Program-made: the position numbers and the translations under genes | Source: Ruminiclostridium cellobioparum subsp. termitidis CT1112 | GTDB lineage: Bacteria > Bacillota > Clostridia > Acetivibrionales > DSM-1351 | Direction of reading: 5' to 3' | Length of the DNA stretch: 64,000 nucleotides | Assembly: GCF_000350485.1 (NCBI RefSeq) | Contig: NZ_AORV01000002.1 | Span: forward strand, 1-64,000 | Notes under the pieces: model-generated | Databases searched by the model: none | What the model was told of the DNA's origin: nothing | Seen by the model: only the letters and a program-made list of their open reading frames with translations | Shown: piece by piece, positions 27,444-37,309 of the stretch | Position numbering within the stretch: position 1 is the stretch's first letter | How the letters are laid out: each line of letters starts with the position of its first letter

Positions 27444-29672
27444 TTAAACATTCTCATGAATAGTCCTGTTGATAACATCAAGCTGCTGCTCTCTTGTCAG
27501 CTTGATAAAGTTAACCGCATACCCCGATACCCTGATCGTGAGCTGCGGATATTTTTCGGGATGTTCCATGGCATCCAGCAGCATTTCTCTTTCAAAAACA
27601 TTGATATTGATATGATGTCCGCCTTCCTTGAAATATGAATCAAGAAGAGCAGATAAATTGTCAATCCTTGATGTTTCATCTCTTCCCAAAGCTTTCGGAA
27701 TAATGGAGAAGGTATATGAAATACCGTCCTGAGCAAACTGGTAAGGAAGCTTTGATATGGATTTGAGTACGGCAAGCGCTCCGTTCAAATCTCTGCCATG
27801 CATTGGGTTGGCACCCGGCCCGAAAGGTTCTCCGGCTTTTCTTCCATCAGGAGTATTCCCTGTTTTGGCACCGTAAACAACATTTGAGGTAATGGTGAGA
27901 ATGGAAAGGGTAGGCACTGAATGCCTGTATGTCCTTTGCTTTTCAAGCTTTTCCATGAACCTCTTAACCAGCATGACAGCTATATTGTCAACACGGTCGT
28001 CATTATTTCCGAATTTTGGGTAGTCTCCCTCAATGTTGTAATCAACAGCAAGCCCTTCTTCGTTTCTTATTACCTTGACTTTGGCATACTTTATGGCACT
28101 GAGAGAATCTGCCACAACCGACAATCCGGCAATACCGCAGGCCATAGTCCTGAGTATGTCCTTATCGTGCAGGGCCATCTGAAGTCTTTCGTATGCGTAT
28201 TTGTCGTGCATATAGTGAATAATGTTCAAAGTATTGATATATAGCTTAGCCACCCACGTAAGTACGGCATCGAAACGTTTCATAACATCATCGTAAACCA
28301 GGTATTCGGTTTCAACAGGAGTCAATGCCGGTCCGACCTGTACGCCTGATTTTTCATCACGGCCGCCGTTTATGGCATAGAGCAGCGCTTTTGCCATATT
28401 GCAGCGGGCACCGAAGAACTGCATCTGCTTCCCGATTCTCATGGCAGATACGCAGCAGGCAATGCCATAGTCATCACCCCAGTAATATCTCATTATGTCA
28501 TCACTCTCGTACTGGATGGAGCTCGTCTTTATGGAAGTGTCGGCACAGAATTTCTTAAAGCCTTCCGGTAAATGTACCGACCATAAAACCGTCATATTTG
28601 GTTCAGGAGCGTGCCCGAGGTTGTGAAGGGTATGGAGCATTCTGAAGGAATTCTTTGTTACAAGGGTTCTGCCGTCCAGACCCATTCCTCCGATGCTTTC
28701 GGTTACCCAGGTGGGATCGCCCGAGAACAATTTTTCATATTCAGGAGTTCTCAGGAAGCGTACCATTCTGAGTTTCATAACAAAATGGTCCATTAACTCC
28801 TGGGCTTTTTGCTCTGTAAGTATTCCCTCCTTCAGATCTCTTTCAATATAAATGTCCAGGAAGGTTGACACTCTGCCCAGGCTCATAGCTGCCCCGTTTT
28901 GTTCCTTTACTGCTCCAAGGAATGCAAAGTAAAGCCATTGGAAAGCTTCCTGTGCATTTTCGGCAGGTCTCGAAATATCAAAGCCGTATTGCTGAGCCAT
29001 CTGTTTAAGATATTCCAGTGCTTTGATCTGGCTTCTGGTTTCTTCTCTTTCCTGAATTGTCTCACCATCCATATAGTCCAGCTCAAGACTTTTCAACTGC
29101 TTTTCCTTTTCTTCAATCAGCCTGTCAACACCATACAGTGCAGTTCTTCTGTAGTCACCTATAATCCTGCCTCTGCCGTATGCATCGGGAAGTCCTGTTA
29201 TAATACCTGCCTTTTTAGCTCTCATCATCTCGGGAGTATAAGCATCATAAACGCCGTCATTATGAGTCTTTCTGTATTCAGTAAACGTCTTTACCACACT
29301 GTCATCTATTTTCTTGCCGTATGCCTCGCTGCCCTTAATTACCATTCTGATTCCGCCAAAAGGCATGATGCCTCTCTTTAGCGGTTGATCTGTCTGCAGG
29401 CCGACTATCTTCTCAAGATCTTTGTTTATATATCCCGGATCATGGGAGGTCATAGTGGAGATTATTTTTGTATCAACATCAAGAACTCCTCCGCTTTCCC
29501 TTTCCTTTGTCAGCAAGTCACTGACCTGCCCCCACAGTCTGGTTGTATCCCCGGTAGGACCCTCCAGAAAAGATGAATCTCCTTCATAGGGTGTATAGTT
29601 GTTAATGATAAAATCCCTTACATCTATTTCTTCACACCAGTTGCCGTTCTTAAAATTTCTCCATGCTTCCAT
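27444..29672 (-). CDS. pflB: Formate C-acetyltransferase (pyruvate formate-lyase)
   Basis: A 742-residue glycyl radical enzyme that converts pyruvate and CoA to acetyl-CoA and formate in anaerobic fermentation. The two active-site cysteines are in [14 protein letters not shown] and the radical glycine is in [11 protein letters not shown] near the C-terminus. The length matches Escherichia coli and clostridial PflB. The ATG at 29672 follows AGAGGTG; a GTG three codons earlier overlaps this RBS. It is co-transcribed with pflA. Confidence 0.97.
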   Translation of the reverse strand: MEAWRNFKNGNWCEEIDVRDFIINNYTPYEGDSSFLEGPTGDTTRLWGQVSDLLTKERESGGVLDVDTKIISTMTSHDPGYINKDLEKIVGLQTDQPLKRGIMPFGGIRMVIKGSEAYGKKIDDSVVKTFTEYRKTHNDGVYDAYTPEMMRAKKAGIITGLPDAYGRGRIIGDYRRTALYGVDRLIEEKEKQLKSLELDYMDGETIQEREETRSQIKALEYLKQMAQQYGFDISRPAENAQEAFQWLYFAFLGAVKEQNGAAMSLGRVSTFLDIYIERDLKEGILTEQKAQELMDHFVMKLRMVRFLRTPEYEKLFSGDPTWVTESIGGMGLDGRTLVTKNSFRMLHTLHNLGHAPEPNMTVLWSVHLPEGFKKFCADTSIKTSSIQYESDDIMRYYWGDDYGIACCVSAMRIGKQMQFFGARCNMAKALLYAINGGRDEKSGVQVGPALTPVETEYLVYDDVMKRFDAVLTWVAKLYINTLNIIHYMHDKYAYERLQMALHDKDILRTMACGIAGLSVVADSLSAIKYAKVKVIRNEEGLAVDYNIEGDYPKFGNNDDRVDNIAVMLVKRFMEKLEKQRTYRHSVPTLSILTITSNVVYGAKTGNTPDGRKAGEPFGPGANPMHGRDLNGALAVLKSISKLPYQFAQDGISYTFSIIPKALGRDETSRIDNLSALLDSYFKEGGHHININVFEREMLLDAMEHPEKYPQLTIRVSGYAVNFIKLTREQQLDVINRTIHENV

Positions 29673-29800
29673 GAAAATCACCTCTTTGTTTAAAAATATT
29701 ATTTTGGTTAATTAGTATGAATAGTATAAGCAAAACTGTTATGTGTTATTTATACCACAAAAGAGTGGCCTAAACCAGAAATTTTTGCAGGGAATAATTA

Positions 29801-29835
29801 ACAAACCCGTATAATCGTCTGATCATGCGGGTTGT
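29801..29835 (-). terminator. Hairpin downstream of the small membrane protein gene
   Basis: An 8-9 bp stem with one G-U pair (29804-29812 with 29825-29833) lies about 30 nt after the stop at 29867 and before pflB on the minus strand. The following bases are T-rich but not a clean run. Confidence 0.55.
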
Positions 29836-29866
29836 AAAAACGAAAAAAGTTTATTGTATACAAGAT

Positions 29867-30241
29867 TTACTTGGTTTCCTTCAATTTTTCGGTGATAAAT
29901 CTGTCGGCGAAGCTTTTGCTGAAAGGCAATTCTATACGGGTACTGCCCGAAATTAAAACGGTTTTTGTCCTGCCATCCTTTTGTTCGGTAATAACTTTGG
30001 CCTCCTTCACACTGACAGTATGCTGCTTGCCGAATAAATCAAGGGTTGCTGTTCCGTTATTTACAGTAAAGCTTGGCAGGTTCATATATATTATTACCCC
30101 GATTGCAATTACCGCCGCCAGAACCGCCAGCTTAAGTATACTTTTCGCAACCTTTGCAATAATCAGTATTATCACAGCCACAACTATAACGGGTATTAAA
30201 AATGACGTATCCAAAATTCCAAGTCCTTTAAGTAACTCCAT
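29867..30241 (-). CDS. Small two-helix membrane protein of unknown function
   Basis: A 124-residue protein. Two closely spaced hydrophobic segments (about residues 14-30 and 35-53) are followed by a soluble tail of beta character, with KTVLISGSTRIELPF near the end. The ATG has GGAGG upstream. No family is recognised. The topology suggests a membrane anchor with a roughly 70-residue extracytoplasmic or cytoplasmic domain. It stands alone between pflB and the AT-rich orphan genes. Confidence 0.65.
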   Translation of the reverse strand: MELLKGLGILDTSFLIPVIVVAVIILIIAKVAKSILKLAVLAAVIAIGVIIYMNLPSFTVNNGTATLDLFGKQHTVSVKEAKVITEQKDGRTKTVLISGSTRIELPFSKSFADRFITEKLKETK

Positions 30242-30469
30242 AACTTTATCCCTCCAAAATTATATTCTCTCACATAATAATCAAGAAAATTTTTCCTGTC
30301 AATACAACTTTATTTCTATAAATTAAGGTCAATGCCATAATATAACCTTATTCAAAAAACAACAAGAAAAAAACAATAAATTTAGAAAACTTATCGTAAT
30401 GAAGAATTTTTCAAAGATTTTTAAACTTAACTGAAGTAATACAGTTAACCAATACCACTATGATATTAT

Positions 30470-30943
30470 CTAATTGTTCACATTCCTTTTCAACTTGATT
30501 ACCTCTTGTTTTCCATTCCATTTTATCATTAACTCAATTTCTTCATCTTTATTCTCATATGCTACATTTTTGTTAAAGCTGGTTATTTCAACTTTTCCAG
30601 CTTTATTCTGAGAAGAAAAATTAACTTGGCCATTTAATTTACGGGCCGAACTTTTCATGTTGTATTCAATTATATTTATTTCATCAGAACCTTTTAAGTA
30701 ATTTTTATAGAATAGTTGTAAATTTGAATTAATAATATTCGAGTATTCTAGTTTATTATCTTTACGACCAGTACTTTCAGTTATGTCTACTATATATGAA
30801 GCAGACCAATTATTGCTTTCTCCCTCATATGTATTTTTCTTATTATTTTGATTGGTATGAGATAATAAATATAAAGCAAATATTGCGACAATAATAACTC
30901 CCCCTACCAATATGAATAGATAACTTTTTTTACTATTAACCAA
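30470..30943 (-). CDS. Membrane-anchored orphan protein
   Basis: A 157-residue protein with an N-terminal helix (SYLFILVGGVIIVAIFALYL) and an exported domain of about 125 residues beginning near YEGESNNWSASYIVDI. It looks like the small single-pass Firmicute proteins with a beta-rich ectodomain. The start is TTG at 30943 with GGGGAGG upstream at slightly long spacing. Base composition is clearly AT-richer than the flanking metabolic genes, in line with an accessory region. Function unknown. Confidence 0.6.
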   Translation of the reverse strand: MVNSKKSYLFILVGGVIIVAIFALYLLSHTNQNNKKNTYEGESNNWSASYIVDITESTGRKDNKLEYSNIINSNLQLFYKNYLKGSDEINIIEYNMKSSARKLNGQVNFSSQNKAGKVEITSFNKNVAYENKDEEIELMIKWNGKQEVIKLKRNVNN

Positions 30944-31014
30944 AATAGGATGGTCCTCCCCTATTATTCATATTTTATCTACATTAAAATAAAGCTTAGG
31001 TGTTTTGATAACAC

Positions 31015-31599
31015 TATTGTGTGTAATTATACGGTCATCCTCTGATTAACAAAACACCTATTCACTTTAAGAAACTATATAATTATGTATAAGATTCCAG
31101 AATAATATCCTGTTACTCTATTTGCAGTATTATTAAGACGCTTATACAAATTTCTGGCAATTGATAAATTCAAATGGATATTTACTTCCTGTCCCTCGTT
31201 GCCAATTACAAGTCATATTAAAACTTAGCATACACCATAAGGCATCCTCTTCTATTGGAGAAAAAGTATATGTCTGAGTAACACTAGTATATGTAGCAGG
31301 AACATGATAAAGTGAATCAACAACAGATCCCTCTGGAGAGCGCCAACCTTGTTGTAAACCCTGTACCAATAAGTTACTTAGTACTACACCGCTTTGATAA
31401 ATATACCACCGTCCAATTGCTTTTATTAGTTTTACTGCCGCAACTTGTTGACCGCCAGATGATATAGTGTATTCATTCCAATATATTGTACTTGATGCAC
31501 CTACATCACCTCCTGTACTAGAACCTGAATCCTCTCTTGAAAGAGTAGCAGTTGTAGTCGCATATGAAGTTGTTGTATTTTTTATAATTACACACAATA
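31015..31599. repeat. Pair of 17-bp perfect inverted repeats flanking an orphan gene
   Basis: TATTGTGTGTAATTATA at 31015-31031 occurs in inverted orientation at 31583-31599. The right copy falls inside the first 21 codons of the orphan gene at 31142-31645. The pair may be the ends of a small insertion or the recombination points of an inversion. Confidence 0.5.
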
Positions 31600-31645
31600 T
31601 ATGTATAAAAATATAGTACACTATATTCCTTGAGTTATATGCCAT
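31142..31645 (-). CDS. Possibly exported orphan protein, N-terminus likely rearranged
   Basis: A 167-residue open frame. The C-terminal 110 residues look like a real folded domain with few charges and many aromatic residues (YWNEYTISSGGQ, GRWYIYQSG, LWCMLSFNMTCNW). The first 28 residues are hydrophobic and could act as a signal peptide, but they are unusual and coincide with one arm of a perfect inverted repeat. No family is recognised. It may be a truncated or re-fused C-terminal part of a larger secreted protein. AT-rich, in the accessory block. Confidence 0.45.
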   Translation of the reverse strand: MAYNSRNIVYYIFIHILCVIIKNTTTSYATTTATLSREDSGSSTGGDVGASSTIYWNEYTISSGGQQVAAVKLIKAIGRWYIYQSGVVLSNLLVQGLQQGWRSPEGSVVDSLYHVPATYTSVTQTYTFSPIEEDALWCMLSFNMTCNWQRGTGSKYPFEFINCQKFV

Positions 31646-31708
31646 TTTATGTTGTCGTTTTTTACACTAAAATATGTCCATTATCTATCACTTGCATACT
31701 CATTTTAT

Positions 31709-32079
31709 ATTTAATTTAACCTGGTGTGCTAATTGAAATTTTGTTTTTGCTTTACAGATAGATTTAATCAGAATCACCTGGTACGCGAGTACAACTTCAT
31801 GAAATAAAATGCACAGTTAAAAACAATTGCGATAAATTGTCGACGAAGGTAAAGTGGTTTTGCCGGCAAAGCAACAGGACGTTGCTTTGAGCTTCAAATC
31901 GAGACAGGAGGTCGAGTTTGAGCGACGGCAAAACCGCTTTAAATGAGGCGATACAAATTTCGCAATTGTTTTGGGTGCGTTCTTATTTTATGAAGTTAGT
32001 ACGGAAGTTACCAGGTGATATAAAAAAATTACACAGGTAAAGTATAAATTAAATTAATTAGCACAACGCGTTAATTTAT
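31709..32079. repeat. Palindromic structured repeat, copy A
   Basis: A non-coding element whose two halves are inverted repeats along almost the whole length. The core is 31773-32019, with outer arms around GTGCTAATT (near 31726) and AATTAGCAC (near 32064). The core folds as one long stem topped by two hairpins: CAAAGCAAC/GTTGCTTTG at 31867-31889 and CAAA/TTTG at 31895-31920. A related copy in the same orientation is at 41586-41909. No protein is encoded. It may be a MITE-type element or a structured RNA. Confidence 0.8.
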
Positions 32080-32088
32080 ATAAATCAT

Positions 32089-33417
32089 TTATTTAAATTT
32101 AATATACTTCTGATATTTGAGAGGTTCTCCGTTTTCCCACGGTCTGTACTCGTTTGCAAAATCAACTCTGAATTTGTAAGTGGGATGGTCATAGTTCCAC
32201 AGCATGTATACATATCCCGGCTCAGGCATTGCCAGGCTCTGCTGATGCATTTTGACGGTTGCGGTTGCAGTAGCAAAATTATTCTTTGTCAGCTCAATTT
32301 CAAACCTATCCGCTTCGGTTTCTATATTTCTTGAATAGGCGTTTATCACCGGTGAAGTGATAAACAGCATCACATTTATCATCAGCATAATAAGGGGTAA
32401 AGCGGCAATGTCGGATAGCTTGCCAAAACCCCAGCTTCCGTTTGATTTTGCAAGAAATCTGTTTGAGAGTCTATAGACAAGGTATAATACCAGAATGCTT
32501 GAAAAGCCTCCGAAAACAATGGACTTCCACACGTGGCCCATCAAATAGTGGCCCATCTCATGGGCTACAACGCCCAGAATTTCATCAGTGTTCAAATAAT
32601 TTATCGTGGTATCCCATAACACGATTCTTTTGGTGTTGAATACACCTGTCATAAAGGCATTCATCTGGTTGGTCTCTTTGCTTTTGTCCACCTGCAGCAC
32701 CTGACAGTTTTCTATATCTGTTTTTGCAAGCAAATTATCAATTTTACTTGAAAGCTGCGTATCTTCAACCTGCTTATATTCATTGAAAATAGGGTCGATA
32801 ACCACAGGCTGGACATAGGAACCAATCATCAGGTATGGTATTGAAACCAGACCAAGATATAACCACCAGCGTTTTGGAGATTTCCTTATTATAAGAAAAG
32901 GCACCCATATGACTACCGCCGTTATAACCGTATTTACTGCAAAGCTTTTTATCAATTCGACCGCCCATTGTGTCAATGTCTGGTTGGAAAGGCCGTACCG
33001 GTGCATTCTGAAAAAGCCTGTATATACATCCAGAGGTAAATATATAAGTGTTTCTATAAGTGAATACAATATGAAATATAATATTACCATCGACACCCAA
33101 CGCTTCGTTCTGCACGAGGCCCAATCCCTGAGTCCTGCAGACAGTTTGGAAAAAAGAAAAAAAGCAGGCACCGCAAAGCCTAAAAACAGCCTTATCAACC
33201 AGGTCGCAACCTTGCTTTTCTGAAAATCAAAGGCCTCCTGTGAAGGCTTTGAAACCGACACTATATCAGGAACTGCAATAGATACCTTGTCCGGATATGT
33301 ATTGATTATATTTGTGTTATTGATACTTTCAGATATGATTACCGCAAAAACAAATACTGCAAAAACAGCAAGAAATATTAAAATAGATTTACGAATTTCC
33401 TTATTCAACAAACTCAA
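32089..33417 (-). CDS. M48-family zinc metallopeptidase, CAAX-protease/Ste24-like
   Basis: A 442-residue integral membrane protease. The zinc site is HEMGH in GVVAHEMGHYLMGH, with the third ligand Glu in NIETEADRFE. An N-terminal helix (about residues 12-30) and further helices before and after the active site match the CAAX prenyl protease 1 layout. In bacteria such enzymes process or degrade membrane proteins; the natural substrate here is unknown. It is 72 nt downstream of iadA and may be read through from it. The repeat copy A begins directly after its stop. Confidence 0.88.
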   Translation of the reverse strand: MSLLNKEIRKSILIFLAVFAVFVFAVIISESINNTNIINTYPDKVSIAVPDIVSVSKPSQEAFDFQKSKVATWLIRLFLGFAVPAFFLFSKLSAGLRDWASCRTKRWVSMVILYFILYSLIETLIYLPLDVYTGFFRMHRYGLSNQTLTQWAVELIKSFAVNTVITAVVIWVPFLIIRKSPKRWWLYLGLVSIPYLMIGSYVQPVVIDPIFNEYKQVEDTQLSSKIDNLLAKTDIENCQVLQVDKSKETNQMNAFMTGVFNTKRIVLWDTTINYLNTDEILGVVAHEMGHYLMGHVWKSIVFGGFSSILVLYLVYRLSNRFLAKSNGSWGFGKLSDIAALPLIMLMINVMLFITSPVINAYSRNIETEADRFEIELTKNNFATATATVKMHQQSLAMPEPGYVYMLWNYDHPTYKFRVDFANEYRPWENGEPLKYQKYIKFK

Positions 33418-33489
33418 CTCCCTTTAGGTTTTTTCTATCATAATTATCATACAGTTGTCCTTTTTAATTATATGATAGACTCAAAACAA

Positions 33490-34623
33490 TTAGGAGTATT
33501 TTATACCTTTTGCAAATACAGTTTCAATATTCAGGTCCTTATCGCATATCACACAGTCGGCATCCTTGCCTGTTTCCAGACTGCCTTTCTGTTTGTGTAT
33601 TTTAAGCACACCCGCTGCATTTTTAGTAACAAGGGATATTGCTGTCTCAATAGGGATTCCTTTCTCTTTTATGGCTACCTTGAGCTCATCAAAGAGGATT
33701 TTGGTGGTAACCGTATCTGAGGATATTACATTTCCCAGTCCATCAAAAACAGGTACACTGCCATATGCGTCAGAGCTCATTGTAACCCTGCCTATGTCTG
33801 CTCCGGTGTCCACAAGCTTTTTCAGCGCGTCATAGCTGGCAACGCAATCGGGGTCTTCCTTGCTGGGAATGAAACCTGCTGTGAGATCTATATATCCGCC
33901 CTTTTGCAGATAGCTGCAGGCCTGTTCGAACAGCATGCCGGTTCTGTTTACGTGAGTCGGGAGAAAATGGGACACAGGTATCAGCGTTTCATTCATCATC
34001 CTGAATAAATATTCCAGCCCGGTTTCACCCAGTCCCATATGGAAATGAACCAGGCCTGCCTTCCCGGATATAAGAGCACCGTTTCTCGTTTGAGCGGCTA
34101 TTCTGGCTATTTCGTCAAAAGTTGGCTGGAACGCTCTGTGATCCTCCAGGCAAAGCTCTCCCACACCTATTATCTTGTCCACAAAAACAATATCTTTTTG
34201 GATGCTTCCAGTCAAAGTTACAACCGGTACCTGATAGGAACCCGTGTACATGTAAGTGGACAGGCCTCCGGCCTCCAGCTGCTTTGCCTGGGCATACAGA
34301 TTTTCTACGCTTCTGGTTACACCGTCGGCACCCAGAACTCCAACAACAGTAGTGACTCCGGTTTTGAGGATTTCATCAGCCTTCGCCGACGGTGTCCTTG
34401 TTGAAAAACCGCCTTCCCCACCTCCTCCGGCAATATGAACATGCAGATCTATAAAACCCGGAAAAATAAGCTTATTGCTGCAGTCTAAAACTTCAACGTC
34501 ATCAAGTGCCGATGGGTCGATTGAGTTTTTGATTGCAGCAATTTTATCAAAGCAGAACAGTATATCCTTTTTCCCCAGAAAATCCGGTGAGTATATGGAA
34601 GCTTCCTTTAATAGTGTAAACAT
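33490..34623 (-). CDS. iadA: Isoaspartyl dipeptidase
   Basis: A 377-residue amidohydrolase that hydrolyses beta-aspartyl dipeptides from damaged proteins. The N-terminal metal site is FIDLHVHIAGGGGEGGF, followed by TGVTTVVGVLG and VHFHMGLGETG, with the catalytic aspartate in SSDAYGS. GGGAGGG precedes the ATG. It is 28 nt behind an amino-acid ABC importer operon, so import of peptides or amino acids and hydrolysis of isoaspartyl residues may be linked. Confidence 0.9.
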   Translation of the reverse strand: MFTLLKEASIYSPDFLGKKDILFCFDKIAAIKNSIDPSALDDVEVLDCSNKLIFPGFIDLHVHIAGGGGEGGFSTRTPSAKADEILKTGVTTVVGVLGADGVTRSVENLYAQAKQLEAGGLSTYMYTGSYQVPVVTLTGSIQKDIVFVDKIIGVGELCLEDHRAFQPTFDEIARIAAQTRNGALISGKAGLVHFHMGLGETGLEYLFRMMNETLIPVSHFLPTHVNRTGMLFEQACSYLQKGGYIDLTAGFIPSKEDPDCVASYDALKKLVDTGADIGRVTMSSDAYGSVPVFDGLGNVISSDTVTTKILFDELKVAIKEKGIPIETAISLVTKNAAGVLKIHKQKGSLETGKDADCVICDKDLNIETVFAKGIKYS

Positions 34624-34651
34624 AAACCCTCCCGGAGGATTTTATATCCTC

Positions 34652-35374
34652 CTAAAGTACCTTGCTCAAAAATTCCCTGGTACGTTCATGCTTCGGGTTG
34701 GAAAATATCTCATCAGGCCTGGCTTCTTCCTTGATTTTTCCTTCATCCATAAACAATACCCTTGTGCCGACCTCACGCGCAAAACCCATTTCATGTGTAA
34801 CCACTACCATGGTCATACCCTCAGAGGCCAGCTCCTTCATGACCTCCAGAACTTCTCCCACCATTTCGGGGTCCAGGGCCGAGGTCGGTTCATCAAACAG
34901 CATAACATCGGGGGACATGGCAAGAGCACGCACGATTGCAATTCTCTGCTTCTGGCCTCCTGAAAGCTGGGCAGGATAGTTATTTGCCTTTTCTTCAAGT
35001 CCTATGCGTTTCAAAAGGGACATGGCATTTTTTTCGACCTGTTCCGGCGTCTCACCTTTTAGTTTTCTTGGACCCAAAGTGATGTTCTCAAATACGGTGA
35101 GATGCGGAAAAAGATTAAAATTCTGAAAAACCATCCCCATCTTTTGCCGCTGTTTGTTTATATCATTCCTTTTATCGGTGATATTAATACCTTCAAATAT
35201 TATCTCACCATCACTGGGCTGCTCAAGCAGGTTTAAACATCTCAGAAAGGTACTTTTCCCCGAACCGCTTGGTCCGATTACCACAACTACCTCTCCTTTT
35301 TCAATCTTGGTATCTATTCCCTTTAAAACATGCAGTTTTCCGAATTTTTTATGCAGATTTTTAACATTAATCAC
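34652..35374 (-). CDS. Polar amino acid ABC importer, ATPase (GlnQ type)
   Basis: A 240-residue ATPase with Walker [10 protein letters not shown], signature LSGGQKQR, Walker [15 protein letters not shown] and the switch His in VVTHEMGFA. The segment [20 protein letters not shown] is characteristic of the GlnQ/ArtP/TcyN group. It overlaps the permease gene by 8 bp and is followed by iadA. It energises the importer made with the genes at 35367 and 36174. Confidence 0.95.
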   Translation of the reverse strand: MINVKNLHKKFGKLHVLKGIDTKIEKGEVVVVIGPSGSGKSTFLRCLNLLEQPSDGEIIFEGINITDKRNDINKQRQKMGMVFQNFNLFPHLTVFENITLGPRKLKGETPEQVEKNAMSLLKRIGLEEKANNYPAQLSGGQKQRIAIVRALAMSPDVMLFDEPTSALDPEMVGEVLEVMKELASEGMTMVVVTHEMGFAREVGTRVLFMDEGKIKEEARPDEIFSNPKHERTREFLSKVL

Positions 35375-36032
35375 CTGTATGCATCCTCCTTTCAGCTATT
35401 CCCAAAACTCTCGACAGTGTAAAGGTCAGAATGAAATAAATCACCGCAGCTACCAGCAGCGGCTCAAAAGGTCTGTAAATAGCTGACTTTACAATATCAG
35501 CACTTCTCATCAGTTCTACAATGCCTATTACCGAAAGGATTGAGGATTCCTTAATAACAACAATAAATTCATTACCCAGGGCAGGAAGGATATTTTTTAT
35601 CGCCTGCGGAATTATTATATACCGCATGGATTGACCCGAGGTGAAGCCCAAAGACCTGGATGCCTCCATCTGTCCTCTGTCAACAGCCTGGATGCCGGCT
35701 CTTATTATCTCGGCAACGTATGCGCCGCTGTTTATGGACAGTGCTATAACACCGGGTATAAATCTTGCCATTTCCAAGCCGAAAAGTTTAAAATCAGGAA
35801 TTTGTATAAGATAGAAGAATATCAAAGCCTGTACCAGTATTGGCGTTCCCCTGATAAACTCTATATATGCAGAAGCTATGAATTTAAATATGCCATTGCT
35901 TGATATCTTCATCAAAGCCAGAAGAGTTCCGATAACAACACCGAATATAACTGTTAAAAAGGCTATTAATACGGTATTGACCGTACCCGTTAAAAAATAG
36001 TATGAGTAATCCGATAAAAAACTAAAATCCAA
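35367..36032 (-). CDS. Polar amino acid ABC importer, permease (HisM/GlnP type)
   Basis: A 221-residue permease of the His/Glu/Gln/Arg family. The N-terminal [20 protein letters not shown] is the family hallmark, [17 protein letters not shown] is the conserved membrane region, and the EAA-like loop is [23 protein letters not shown]. One permease and one ATPase form a homodimeric core. Its start lies after a hairpin terminator that separates it from the binding protein, an arrangement that lowers permease expression relative to the binding protein. Confidence 0.93.
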   Translation of the reverse strand: MDFSFLSDYSYYFLTGTVNTVLIAFLTVIFGVVIGTLLALMKISSNGIFKFIASAYIEFIRGTPILVQALIFFYLIQIPDFKLFGLEMARFIPGVIALSINSGAYVAEIIRAGIQAVDRGQMEASRSLGFTSGQSMRYIIIPQAIKNILPALGNEFIVVIKESSILSVIGIVELMRSADIVKSAIYRPFEPLLVAAVIYFILTFTLSRVLGIAERRMHTGD

Positions 36033-36104
36033 AATGGTTTCCTCCTGATAAATTCTTTCATTACAATACTATATAAAACTATCCAAAAATGCAAACAAAA
36101 ATGA

Positions 36105-36149
36105 GGGCTGTCTTAAAGTCAGAAGAATAACGACTTTATAAAACAGCCC
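36105..36149 (-). terminator. Intra-operon hairpin between binding protein and permease genes
   Basis: GGGCTG (36105-36110) pairs with CAGCCC (36144-36149), with further pairing inside (AAAGTC/GACTTT). On the minus strand it is followed by a short T-run. It probably allows partial read-through, so that binding protein is made in excess. Confidence 0.75.
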
Positions 36150-36173
36150 ATCAAAGATGTTAATATATCAGTA

Positions 36174-36983
36174 CTATTTTCCTTCAGAAGTCACATTCAT
36201 TTCATTGGCTTCCTGCACGAACTTGTCAATTGATCCGTCCTTCATAAGCCTATCCAGCGATTGATCAATCAATTTCAGGAAGTCGGAATTACCCTTTTTA
36301 ACGGCTATTGCCGACCCGCCGGTGTCTTCCTTAACGGTTATTTCAGATAAGGTAAGGTCATTATTATTTTTTACATATCCGTTGGCAACAGGCAATTCTA
36401 CTACCAATGCATCAATTTTCTTGTTTTTCAGTTCCATAACCAGATCGGGAATTTTGCCAAGTGAAATAAGATCAGCATCCTTTATTTGTTCTTTCGCAAT
36501 TTTTTCCTGAACTGTGCCGAGCTGTGCACCGACCTTTTTACCGCTGAGATCTGCAATGCTCTTAATTTTGTCCTTATCTTCAGTTCTTACCATCACACCC
36601 TGTTTGGCTTCATAATATATCTTTGAGAAATCTACCGCTTTTCGTCTTTCCTCATCAGGATTCATACCCGCAATAACAATATCTACTTTATCGGTATTTA
36701 ATGCAGCCAGAAGTCCGTCAAAGCCCATATCTACTATTTCAAGCTGTACTCCAAGATCCTTTGAAATTTCCTCGGCTATTGAGATATCTATTCCTACTAT
36801 AGTATCCTTGCCATTTATCATTGTATGGTACTCATACGGAGCATAGTCAGCACTTGTGCCTAATACAATCTTTCCGCTCTTTTCAATTTTTTTCATTGTG
36901 GCACCGTTTCCGCAGGCAGCCACTGAGATGGCAAGTGCAGCAACCATTGCCATGCATAATATCTTTTTCATAGTTCCCTTCAT
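36174..36983 (-). CDS. Polar amino acid ABC importer, binding lipoprotein (family 3)
   Basis: A 269-residue solute-binding protein with a lipoprotein signal (KKILCMAMVAALAISVAAC, Cys at the lipobox VAAC) and the family-3 fold: ADYAPYEYHTM, GIDISIAEEISKDLG, FDGLLAALNTDKVDIVIAGM, GAQLGTVQE. The open frame extends 55 codons upstream, but the start at 36983 is chosen because GGGGG lies 10 nt before it and the signal peptide then sits at the N-terminus; an ATG four codons later is also possible. Substrate likely a polar amino acid or small peptide. Confidence 0.92.
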   Translation of the reverse strand: MKGTMKKILCMAMVAALAISVAACGNGATMKKIEKSGKIVLGTSADYAPYEYHTMINGKDTIVGIDISIAEEISKDLGVQLEIVDMGFDGLLAALNTDKVDIVIAGMNPDEERRKAVDFSKIYYEAKQGVMVRTEDKDKIKSIADLSGKKVGAQLGTVQEKIAKEQIKDADLISLGKIPDLVMELKNKKIDALVVELPVANGYVKNNNDLTLSEITVKEDTGGSAIAVKKGNSDFLKLIDQSLDRLMKDGSIDKFVQEANEMNVTSEGK

Positions 36984-37034
36984 TCTTTGATAACCCCCTG
37001 TAACATGTTTATGTTTATATAATCTATATGCAAC

Positions 37035-37063
37035 ATTATAAAACAGAATGCATAAAAATTCAA
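37035..37063 (-). promoter_or_regulatory. Sigma-A promoter of the amino-acid importer operon
   Basis: On the minus strand TTGAAT (37063-37058) and TATAAT (37040-37035) are 17 nt apart. TATGCAT occurs both in the spacer and just upstream of the -35 box, a possible regulator site. Confidence 0.75.
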
Positions 37064-37248
37064 TAATATGCATAAATATTTTGTTGAATAATGTCGTTTT
37101 TAGTATAATAAGGCATAGCGTTACCACATTAGATTGGTAAATGAGCATAATATTTTATCTCAGGAAATACTTTTTTATTACATTCTTTGCATAATTAAAG
37201 GCGTAACATAAATGTAAATCATTTTTTTCTCAAAAATGGTAATTTATA

Positions 37249-37277
37249 TTGACCTGCATTCGTAGAATGTATATATC
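37249..37277 (+). promoter_or_regulatory. Promoter of the coiled-coil L,D-transpeptidase gene
   Basis: TTGACC (37249-37254) and TATATC (37272-37277) are separated by 17 nt and lie about 30 nt before the start codon. Confidence 0.55.
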
Positions 37278-37309
37278 GACTTTATTAATTTTCAAGGGTG
37301 GGCAAAATA

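Noticed and set aside
29780-29810. Rex-type operator upstream of pflB
   Set aside because: Only a half site TTGTTAAT is present, and it lies downstream of the likely promoter region of pflB's neighbour; not enough to call.
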